Below are positions 56,586 through 64,000 of a DNA stretch of 64,000 nucleotides, piece by piece; positions within the stretch are counted from its first letter, which is position 1; each line of letters starts with the position of its first letter. The notes below the pieces were generated by a model, which was not told the DNA's origin, searched no databases, and saw nothing but the letters and a program-made list of their open reading frames with translations. Location: the NCBI RefSeq assembly GCF_963576675.1, contig NC_088915.1, positions 82,779,501 to 82,843,500 on the forward strand, read 5' to 3'. The DNA is from Euphorbia lathyris. Lineage: Eukaryota; Streptophyta; Magnoliopsida; Malpighiales; Euphorbiaceae. The translations under genes were made by a program, and so were the position numbers.

Positions 56586-57205
56586 AACTTTTTCTAATTA
56601 ATCGCATATCCAATGAGTTACGATCCACCCGCGATTGATAATATCCAATAAATTACCTTTCATTGTAAAGCTAATCAACAAGTCCAATTATAGAATTCAA
56701 ATTTTGGCAATCGTACTCGTAACCTTAAAATGTAATAATATCGAAAATTTGGTAGGTTCAACTCCTAGCTCGATATCGCACTGCATCATTTAGAAATCCT
56801 TGAAAAGGATAGTATTCTTCCGATGTTACTCTATCTTTCTTCAAAAACTTTAAAGTGTCATGTGTATGGAAGCTCTTATAGAAATCAATGTTGTGTTGTG
56901 TGGATAAATCAGGCGTTGTATGAGTAGACTTTTATCTACCATGCTTCAGTCGAAGAACCGCTTCTAAGGTTTTAACGCCTATGGTAGCATTGTATGTTTT
57001 ACTATATACTGTCAGAATGCGATATTGCACAAGCAGAAAGCACAATTTTATCAACAAAAAGAAAAAAAAAATCTCATTGGTAAGTAAAATATCTACTAAC
57101 CGTAATGAGTTGTGGATTCAGACAAAATCTGATTCTATCTAAATTCAATACCATCGTTCCTATATATGTTGTAGGACCATGTATCGAGTTCTCAGAAATT
57201 ATGGC
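56586..57205 (-). pseudogene. Papain-like protease fragment, inverted copy
   Basis: Reverse-oriented middle block and YNIYRN-type block. Read on the minus strand it runs from GGCCATAATTTCTGAGAACT near 57200, through GGCGTTAAAACCTTAGAAGCGG near 56985, to ACTCATTGGATATGCGATTA near 56600. Forms the left arm of a large imperfect inverted repeat with 57228-57790. Frames are broken. Confidence 0.55.
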
Positions 57206-57790
57206 TACCGTCAGCGGCAATATGACCACTGACGGTGGGTATAATTCATGGGAACTCGGTACATGGTCCTACACCATATATAGGAATGATGGTATTTAAT
57301 TTAAAGTGTATCGGATTTTGTCTGAGTAAATAAACCAGGGCGGATAGTAGATATTTTACTTACCCACGATATTTGTTTTTCTTTTTTTGTTGATAAAGTT
57401 GTGTTTTTTGCTTGTGGAATATCTGATTGATTCTGACAGTATATAGTAAGATGTACAATACTCATGAATGCGTTAAAACCTTAGAAACGGTTCTCCGACT
57501 GAAACGTGCTAGATTACAGTCTACTCATACAATGCCTAAACTATCCATACAACATAACATTGATTCAAATAAGAGCTTGCATACGTGACACTTTAAATTT
57601 TTTAAAGAAAGATTAAGTAATATCAGAAGAACACTATCCTTTTCAAGGACTTCCAAATGATGCAGTGCAATATCGAGTTACGAGTTGGATCTACCAAATT
57701 TCTGATATCATTCCATATGAAGGTTACGAGTACGATTGCCAAAATTAGAATTCTATGAGTCAACTTGTTGATTGACTTCACAAATTAGGG
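57206..57790 (+). pseudogene. Papain-like protease fragment, right arm of inverted repeat
   Basis: YNIYRN-type block (GGYNSWELGTWSYTIYRNDG at about 57231-57298), intron-like stretch, and middle block (57450-57780). A short spacer around 57200-57235 containing ACCGTCAGCGGCA...CTGACGGT separates it from the inverted copy. Confidence 0.52.
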
Positions 57791-57960
57791 CATTGAATAC
57801 TTTGGCCCTGTTTGGTAAAGAGCTTTTTGGAGTAAAATTAGAGATTGAGCCACTTTAGAGGCTTTGACTAGTCAAACCTCTAATATTGGTGTTTGGTGAA
57901 GAGAGGTGATAATTTGTGAAAAATCTTCAACCGGAGCTCTTCCATGTGAGGCGTCGTTGG
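57791..57960. other. Possible DNA-transposon end
   Basis: TTGGCCCTGTTTGGTAAAGAGCTTTTTGGAG resembles one terminus of short plant TIR elements. I find no matching second terminus and no ORF. Confidence 0.3.
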
Positions 57961-58141
57961 GTTCGGCCGGAGACATTCCGATGCTTAAGTTGGTAATAAT
58001 TCTAGAGAGAATAAACAGTAAGCATAAAGCAGGGTTAGAATAGTGTGTGTGTGTGCGCTTTTGATCCTAAGAATCTGAGGTATTTATATAGGTTTCTGTA
58101 ACCTTCAACATTAATGGAAAAGCAGGTGAAGAGTTATGTCA
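57961..58141 (-). promoter_or_regulatory. LTR-like fragment with TATA box (minus strand)
   Basis: On the minus strand this reads CCTATATAAATACCTCAG (TATA-like, plus 58080-58097), then a (CA)n run, then ACTTAAGCATCGGAATG, the arrangement of TATA, start region and leader seen in many plant LTRs. It follows the copia remnant in the same orientation, but a link to that element is not shown. Confidence 0.35.
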
Positions 58142-59440
58142 TTACTCATCTTTAATTGCTATCAATTCTCCATTAATCTCAACATTTATCCTTGACGACA
58201 CGGCTGGATGAGATGAAGAAGAAAAAGGAGGAGGATTCCGAGAGTTACCTGGATACGGTCCGAGTAGCGATGGAAGCTCATGTGTTTCAGCTTGCAAATC
58301 AGCGCTAGTAGAAGGAGGCGATGCCACGAAATTTGTTGCAGGGAAGAAGTCCTCATGATGCCGAACAAATTTGCAAATATAAATTCTCTTAGTTGAGAAA
58401 TCAAGACATAGATCACCAGAATGGTTTGAAGAGGGACCTAAATAGACACATAATTTTGAACGAAACTCAAACTTATGTCGATTATAGGGACGAAGTAATG
58501 GGAAAATGCCACTTCAAACAACACGCAAAGAGGAATAAGCAGGTTGTTTTTTGTGGAAGAGAAAAAATGGGGATTTATTACAAAGAGTTTTAGTAGGAAG
58601 AATATTAATCATGCACATGCTATGAATCATGGCATAGTTCCAAAAACAGAGAGGTAAAGAAGCATTAGCCAACAAGGTAAGACAAGTATCAACATGTTGA
58701 ATTTTGTGTTCAGCAATACCATTTTGTGCATGTGTATGTGGACATGCAATTTTATGAACAATACCATTTGTTTGTAGGAATGATTGAAGTGCTTAAAATT
58801 CACCCCCAAGATTAGTGTAGAAATTATTAACATGAGCATTGTACTGATTTCTAATCATGGCATAAATTTTTTGAAAAGTAATAACAACTTCACTTTTATT
58901 TTTAAGGTAGAATATCCATCCAAAACGAGTGAATTCATCAATGATAATTAAAAATTAACGATGTCCATTGAAAGAAAGAACAGGCGTAGGGCCCCAAACA
59001 TCCAAATGTAAATTTTCAAAAATAGAGGTGCCGGAACGCACAATTGAAGGTAAATAAGTTTTGGCTAATTTTCCTAGAGGACAAAATAAACAACTATTGA
59101 TTGGTGCTGTTAACACAATCTTATTATTCTTCAAAATTTTGCTAACTGTTTGATTCTGACAATGCCTCAATTGTGCATGCCACCGTTCAAAAGACCCCTT
59201 CTCTCCTACTAGCGCCTCCTTTAACCTTGGTGGAAGCACATAAAGCCCATCCTTACTCGGAACGCGTAACAGGATTTCCCCATTTGCTTGATCTTTTACA
59301 AGAAAATGGTTAGGTCAAAATTCAAATAAACATGCATTATCTCCTCAGTAAGTGAATGCAGTAGTAGAGACATAACATTATTCTCAAAATCATCCCAAGC
59401 AGTATAAGCAGAATTAAGCAATAAACAGTTTTTTCGCGAT
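58142..59440 (-). pseudogene. Ty1/copia pol remnant (GAG-pre-integrase and integrase)
   Basis: Minus strand, in several frames. It starts with GEILLRVPSKDGLYVLPPRL near 59270, then the pre-integrase region (WHAQLRHCQNQTVSKILKNN, CLFCPLGKLAKTYLP) and the first catalytic Asp in LHLDVWGPTP (about 59000). Further on come fragments such as GIVHKIACPHTHAQNGIAEH, the region of the integrase catalytic Glu, then LTLLANASLPLCFWN, SLRVFGSG, and LRPYNRHKFEFRSKLCVYLG. The tail 58327-58142 is Ser/Pro-rich. RT and RNase H are missing and several stops occur. This copia lineage is separate from the Sirevirus at 7181-9743. Confidence 0.85.
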
Positions 59441-60060
59441 TGAGGTTGTTTCCAGGTAAGTTAAAGTCTAAATGGACGGGACCATATTTAAATCAAGTCC
59501 AGGTAATTGATTTTGTTCAACATTTAGATTCTCCTTGAGAATTCTTAAGGATTATCATATTTTTAGTTTTCGTATTTTAAATTTTGCATTTCATTTTTAG
59601 TTTAGTTTACACATTAGTCTTTAGTTTAGAAAATAATAATTAGATTAGAAATAATAATTTTTTTTCATTAAAAGATATTAAAAATATATATTATGTATCT
59701 TAGTTATTTGTAATTAATTAGGAAAGTGTCTAAAAAAATCTCAATTGAATAAAAATTAAGAGAAATCACATCAAACTTAAAGTTTCTGCTCATATAAAGA
59801 TTTTAAAAATCTCTACAGAGATTTTTGTTTTTAGAGTTTGATGAATTTCTGCTCATGCAAGGATTTTTGTTTTTTTTCAGCCTTAGATGAATTTCTACTT
59901 GTGCAGAGATTTTGAAAATCTCTACAGAGATTTAGGATGACCAGAGCACAACACAGCACCTTGCCAAAGGGCAAGGCGTGTCGCGATCAAGATTCTGAGA
60001 ATCTCGATCGCGACACGCGTTTTCTTCTCGTGGTCATCCTAAGACATCAAAAGACATCTT
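59441..60060 (+). mobile_element. Remnant of another Athila-like element: integrase tail and 3' region
   Basis: RLFPGKLKSKWTGPYL-type sequence at about 59446-59493 matches the integrase C-terminal GPY module of the Athila-like copies (KLKSRWIGPYLVV). Non-coding AT-rich sequence follows, with repeated GCAGAGATTTT...AATCTCTACAGAGATTT words, then the GC-rich hairpin with GTGTCGCGATC arms (59976-60018). The overall order, integrase end, spacer, palindromic module, is as in the two larger copies but diverged. Its end is not defined. Confidence 0.65.
59932..60042. repeat. Nested perfect/near-perfect inverted repeats (hairpin)
   Basis: Outer arms TTAGGATGACCA / TGGTCATCCTAA (59932-59943 and 60031-60042). 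Inner arms of about 18 bp starting GCGTGTCGCGATC, with one mismatch, lie at 59976-60018. A CTTGCC...GGCAAG pair lies between (59960-59975). The inner stem is the same motif as in the Athila-like module. Confidence 0.8.
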
Positions 60061-60234
60061 TTCATTTTTCAATAGTCATGATTTTTGGTTTGAAACCTAT
60101 AAATTAAAAACTTGACATCTGCGTCACGTTCGAAGAATAAGAAAATTGGATATAGGAATATTATTAGTGGAATTATTATTGGTTTGGTTCTAATAATAAA
60201 GAAAAAAATAATTATAAAAAATAGGGACACTACA
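60061..60234. other. AT-rich DNA without recognised content
   Basis: A short minus ORF (60069-60266) is a low-complexity Ile/Phe-rich frame and not a credible gene. Confidence 0.4.
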
Positions 60235-60898
60235 TAAAAAAACCTTGTGGTTTCAGCATTTGACAATTTGAGGACTATGAATCTTTTCTTGACAAAATGA
60301 TACCTGAGGTTTGCTCCATTAGCAAAGTGAGGATTGTTTGTTCACATCATTATAATTATCATTATAATTAAAGGGCCTTTTCATCCATCAACTTATAAAA
60401 CTGTGAATCCTATTATATGTCTATCAAAACTCTCTCTTTTCTATTACTGTAACCTTAATTATTAGTTATCTACTCAATCTACACTATCCAGACAAGACAA
60501 CATCAATTATGCACTTGAGATATATACCACTTTGAACAAAAATAAATTTTTTTCTTATTGTGATAGTTAATGTCCAGAAAAAGCATTCCCTGTCACTGGT
60601 GTGAAAAAAAGAGAAATGGTAAATTCTTAAGGAATTAGAAAATAGAAGAGTTTTAAGAGACATATAATCAGATTCACAGATTGTTGATGGGTTTTGCCAA
60701 ATAGCTAAATAAAATATTTTATTTTATGAGTTTTATAAGTTCATGGACGAAAAAACTCTTTAATCATGTCATATGTATTAAAGATGTGAAGAAATAATCC
60801 TCAATTTGCAAATGGAACAAACCTCGGGTATCATTTTGTCAAGAAAAAATTCATAATTCTCAAACTGACAAATGCTGAAACCACAGGGATTCTTTTTA
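60235..60898. mobile_element. Short element with about 100-bp terminal inverted repeats
   Basis: The left arm has CCTTGTGGTTTCAGCATTTG, then TTCTTGACAAAATGATACC and GAGGTTTG. The complement of the right arm has the same words in the same order (about 60790-60898). No ORF. Long arms suggest a Mutator-like relative, but I could not define a TSD. Confidence 0.7.
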
Positions 60899-61204
60899 AA
60901 CTTATTCCTAAAAGATAATAATAATTATAATAAGTAATGATAAATTACGGAACTGAATTGAACTGATTGATACTGAAATTAAGTAATAAAGAACAGGTCT
61001 TAAAAGCCAATAAACAAAAAAAAAGTTTCTATATCAACTAACAATGAATTAATTCCTACAATGACTTGTGTACATGTAATTTTATATTTCAACTAATCAA
61101 TGACTTATTCATACAATCAATTAGTAACTATTTTATCTTAAAATTCTCCAAATTAAAACAAATGCTTAATTAACTAAACTTTAGCAGTGCAACTAGTTGA
61201 AAAT
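60899..61204. other. AT-rich DNA, nothing recognised
   Basis: No open frame, repeat or element end that I can support. Confidence 0.4.
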
Positions 61205-61582
61205 GGGGTAAATAATTTATTAGTCCCCTATTTTTTACCTAACATACTGTTTAGTACTCATATTTTGAAAAACACATTATAAGGTCCCTATCCTTTGTCA
61301 CTGTTAACCCTTTGATTCTTTTATCTATTTTTTTTAGACTTTTAACCGTTATATTTGGCATAAACAGATATACAGAAAATAACAGAGTAACATGATCATT
61401 TTGTATTGTACTATAGCTATCTTGAAAGCCAAGATAAGTTCGGTCAAAAATCTAAAAAAAATAGACAAAAAGGATCAAAGGGTTAATATTGACAAAAGTT
61501 AGAGACCTTATAATATGTTTTTCAAAATAGGAGGACTAAACAGTGTATTACGTAAAAAGTTGACAACTAATAAATTATTTTG
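61205..61582. mobile_element. Short TIR element (about 150-bp arms)
   Basis: Arms TAAATAATTTATTAGTCCCC and the complement of TAATAAATTATTTTG, with internal matches CTGTTTAGT, TTTGAAAAACA, TTATAAGGTC, TTAACCCTTTGAT and CTATTTTTTTTAGA in both arms. No ORF. Related one-sided arms occur once per array unit (for example 15497-15662). Confidence 0.72.
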
Positions 61583-61744
61583 AGTTTCTAGACAAGTATA
61601 AAGAATATAAGAACGGGATGGCTATGAAACAAATAGACTACAGATGAAGTATATCCAAAGTATTATGCAAATTATCTGTCAAAATAGGACATAAATTTTT
61701 TTTTTAAATTCAATGGCATAAAAACTAAAAAAAAAAACTAGAAC
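61583..61744. other. AT-rich spacer
   Basis: Nothing recognised. Confidence 0.35.
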
Positions 61745-62530
61745 CAGTGACGAATACAGGATTACTCATTTACGGGGGTGATTTTACATGTGCGTTTGAG
61801 GATTTTTTTTATTTATGCGTGTTATAATTTGAATTTGATTTCAGATGGACTACTAGGCCAAAAAAAATTAGTAATTTGGATTTAAGGAGGCCTAAGAGGC
61901 AAAAAAAAAAATTAGAAATTTGGATTTAAAAAGGCATAATAGGCCAATTTTTTCTTAGAAGTTCTGATTTATAGAGGCCTAACAGACCAAAAAAAATTAG
62001 AAATTTTGATTTAGGGAGTACCTAATAGGTATAAAATATTGAAATTTTGAATTTTGGACAAGCTTAATCCATAATGAGATATATTTAGTTTTTTTATTAG
62101 TAAAATGCTAGTTTCTAAAAAAATTATAACATATTTTTATTTTTATTTTTAGTTTTAAAATTTAATTTAGAAATTAAGTTGTTTGAGTCTCAAAAATAAG
62201 AAATTAATTTTTTTTAATGGAAAAGACATAATAAAAATGAGTTCAAAAGTGTTATGCAAATAAATAAATAAATTAATAATGATAACCTATTTTATAATTA
62301 TTGAAAAATAAAATTTAAATAAATAAACACTTTCTAAAATAAATTTAGGTTAGGGGAATTGAACCTATGATCTTTTAAAAAGGAACAAATGTTTTTGACC
62401 ATCTCATCTACCTTTAAACAATGAAAAATTACTACATAGAATCTACATAGAGTAATATTAGGGGGGTCGAAACTACTCATGACCATGGTGGTTCCGGCAG
62501 CTGGAGGGGCCCGGGCCCCTGACTAGAACT
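61745..62530. mobile_element. Probable hAT-type non-autonomous element, degraded
   Basis: It starts CAGTGACGAATACAGGATTA, close to the CAGTGGCGGATCCAGGA terminus known from plant hAT-like short elements. It ends with GGGGGGTCGAAACTACTCAT...GGGGCCCGGGCCCC (62461-62520), also typical of this group's right side. The terminal complement is degraded, so limits and TSD are not certain. The interior has degenerate tandem repeats (next entry). No ORF. Confidence 0.5.
61850..62060. repeat. Degenerate tandem repeats, about 45 bp
   Basis: Four to five units of the form AGGCCTAAYAGGCCAAAAAA followed by ATTAGAAATTTGGATTTA, within the probable hAT element. Confidence 0.65.
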
Positions 62531-62559
62531 ATCATTTGTAGAATAACAAAATAGGTAGC

Positions 62560-63415
62560 ATGAGAGAAGCATATTCTGTGTTAAGTAAATTCTTTATATA
62601 TTTTTTTCACATACCCTGCGAGCCTACATTTTCCTTATCCGTTAGTTCTTGCAACAGCCGGAGACTCTCTATTACTCTTGTAGGAACACAAGAACAGATG
62701 AATCATCCATCTAACCCTGAAGAAAACAATCAAAACATCAACAATTTTAGAAATCAGCTTTATAATCAACATATTTCTCACCTTATAACGGATTCTACCA
62801 AATATAGAATCAGTAAGGAGATATATCCTATAAAAGACGTCAAAGTCCATTGTCTCCATACATTCCTTGCCTATCGTAGGACCACAACTTTTCTGGAAAA
62901 TCCAGTAGCCATTCGGGCTTCCATTTATCTCGGATATTTCATATCCAGTAATGCACACAACATGACATAGAGGTTCTGAACAGATCATTCAAACGTTTTC
63001 TTTTATAGTGAATTGTCTATCCAATGAGTTATGATCTAGCCGTGGTTGATAACATCCAATGAATAGCCGTTCATTGTGAAGCCAATCAACAAGTCGACTT
63101 ATAGAATTTCAATTTTGGCAATCGTACTCATAAACTCCATATGGAATGATATCGGAAATTTAGTACGTCTAACTCCTAGCTCGGTATTGCATTGCATCAT
63201 TTGGAGGTCCTTAAAAAGGATAGTGTTCTTCCGATGTTACTCTATCTTGCTTCAAAAAATTTAAAGTGTCACGTATATGGAAGCTTTTATTGGCATCAAT
63301 ATTGTGTTGTATGAATAGTTTAGGCGTTGCAAGAGTAGACTGGAATCTACCACGCTTCAGTCGGAGAACCGCTTGTAAGGTTTTAACGCCTACGTGGGTA
63401 TTGCACGTCTGACAA
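62560..63415 (-). pseudogene. Papain-like protease fragments, inverted; best-preserved C-terminal block
   Basis: Minus strand. The middle block runs from about 63400 to 63000. The His block follows, with an open frame 62988-62635 (117 codons) holding LCHVVCITGYEISEINGSPN, GYWIFQKSCGPTIGKECMET and DVFYRIYLLTDSIFGRIRYK. In papain-type enzymes the His of N-H-A-V and the Asn of K-N-S-W-G are catalytic. Here His is kept, but the Asn position is Lys (Q-K-S-C-G), so the product would not be a normal protease. A hydrophobic C-terminal stretch (DVLIVFF) and a Ser/Arg tail follow. The GTTCAGAA site at about 62978 lacks the hAT insertion. The family is inferred from two motif blocks. Confidence 0.6.
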
Positions 63416-63690
63416 TAAGCAGGGAAGGTATAGAGACAATGGACTTTGACGTCTTTTATGAGATATATCTGCTTACTGATTCTATATTTGGGAGAATCCG
63501 TTATAAGATGAGAAATATGTTGATTTTAAAGCTGGTTGCTAAAATTGTTGATGTTTTGATTGTTTTCTTCGGGGTTAGATGGATGATTCATTTGTTCTTG
63601 TGTTCCTACAAGAGTAATTCAGAGTCTTCGGCTGCTGCAAGGACTAACGGAGAAGGAAAATGCGGGCTCGTAACTTTTAGTATGTGAAAA
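63416..63690 (+). pseudogene. Papain-like protease C-terminal fragment
   Basis: Direct-oriented copy of the part after the His block. The frame 63394-63687 (97 codons) holds MDFDVFYEIYLLTDSIFGRI, IVDVLIVFFGVRWMIHLFLC and a Ser-rich end. The N-terminal His block is missing. It is adjacent to, and head-to-head with, the inverted copy at 62560-63415. Confidence 0.5.
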
Positions 63691-63880
63691 AGAAGACTAT
63701 ACTGAAATTTTTAACATCAGTGACAATAGATGATGACTCATTTGTTCTTGTGTTCCTACAAGAGTAACAGAGAGTCTTCGGCTGCTGCAATGGCTAACGG
63801 AGAAGGAACATGCAGGCTCGTAACTTTTAGTATGTGAAAAAGAAGACTATACTGAAGTTTTTAACATCAGTGACAAGAGA
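63581..63880 (+). repeat. Direct duplication of about 145 bp
   Basis: About 63590-63730 and 63740-63880 are near-identical: ATTTGTTCTTGTGTTCCTAC, AGAGTCTTCGGCTGCTGCAA, then GAAGACTATACTGAA. They differ by a few substitutions and small indels. An inverted version lies at about 62600-62705. Confidence 0.8.
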
Positions 63881-63884
63881 CGGT

Positions 63885-64000
63885 TTACATGGTCCTACAA
63901 CATATACAGGAACGATGGTACTGAATTTAGATAGCATTGGATTTTGCTCGAGTCCACAAACCAGTGCGGTTAATAGATATTTTACTTACTAATGAGATTT
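63885..64000 (+). pseudogene. Protease-like fragment (YNIYRNDGTEF block), runs off the window
   Basis: TGGTCCTACAACATATACAG...AATTTAGATAGCATTGG matches the block that precedes the middle block in the 54-57 kb cluster. The next exon would lie past the window end. Confidence 0.5.

Noticed and set aside
60069..60266. Minus-strand 65-codon hydrophobic ORF
   Set aside because: Low-complexity AT-rich frame with no homologue or signals.

Overview
This is a plant nuclear window, probably from a eudicot with a repeat-rich, heterochromatic genome, although the species cannot be told from the sequence. I find no intact host gene. Nearly all of it is layered transposable elements and decayed, duplicated gene fragments. 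The evidence is plant-type Athila-like, Sirevirus, L1-type LINE, CACTA, Mutator-like and hAT elements, AT-rich DNA, and target-site duplications (TSDs) that I could read directly for seven insertions.

Layout. 1-7180 is the 3' part of an Athila-like Ty3/gypsy element: integrase end, two accessory ORFs called A and B here, and the 3' LTR. It sits inside the 3' end of a Sirevirus (7181-9743), which in turn cuts a minus-strand LINE (9744 to about 12600). From about 12638 to 52401 runs a tandem array of five units (U1-U5), originally about 3.2 kb each. Every unit except the deleted U5 carries three minus-strand exons of a fibrillarin-like gene. All five carry a plus-strand fragment that looks like a papain-family cysteine protease. 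Each unit from U2 on was hit by a different element. U2 holds a complete Athila-like element (18535-34128, TSD TCCTA), itself carrying a solo LTR (24628-26479, TSD CTTTT). U3 holds a full-length LINE (35741-41465). U4 holds a Mutator-like TIR element (43652-47494, 9-bp TSD), which contains a CACTA element (43770-47029, 3-bp TSD), which contains a smaller Mutator-like element (44308-44896, 9-bp TSD). U5 has the same Mutator insertion without the CACTA. The unhit sister units give natural empty sites for all of these.

52402-57790 is a further cluster of protease-like fragments with one hAT insertion (8-bp TSD) and a large inverted repeat. 57790-62530 is a patchwork: LTR-like and Ty1/copia remnants on the minus strand, an Athila-like integrase tail with a long hairpin, and three short TIR-type elements. 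62560-64000 returns to protease-like fragments in both orientations.

The most interesting structure is in the Athila-like family. A GC-rich palindromic module, built from CGTGTCGCGACC-type and TCTCGGCCGAGA-type sequences, occurs in each LTR upstream of the TATA box. It occurs again, followed by its own TATA-like box, upstream of ORF A and upstream of ORF B. This suggests an element with three related promoters. ORFs A and B are diverged relatives of each other, and both are open in the complete copy although its gag-pol is broken by several stops and frameshifts.
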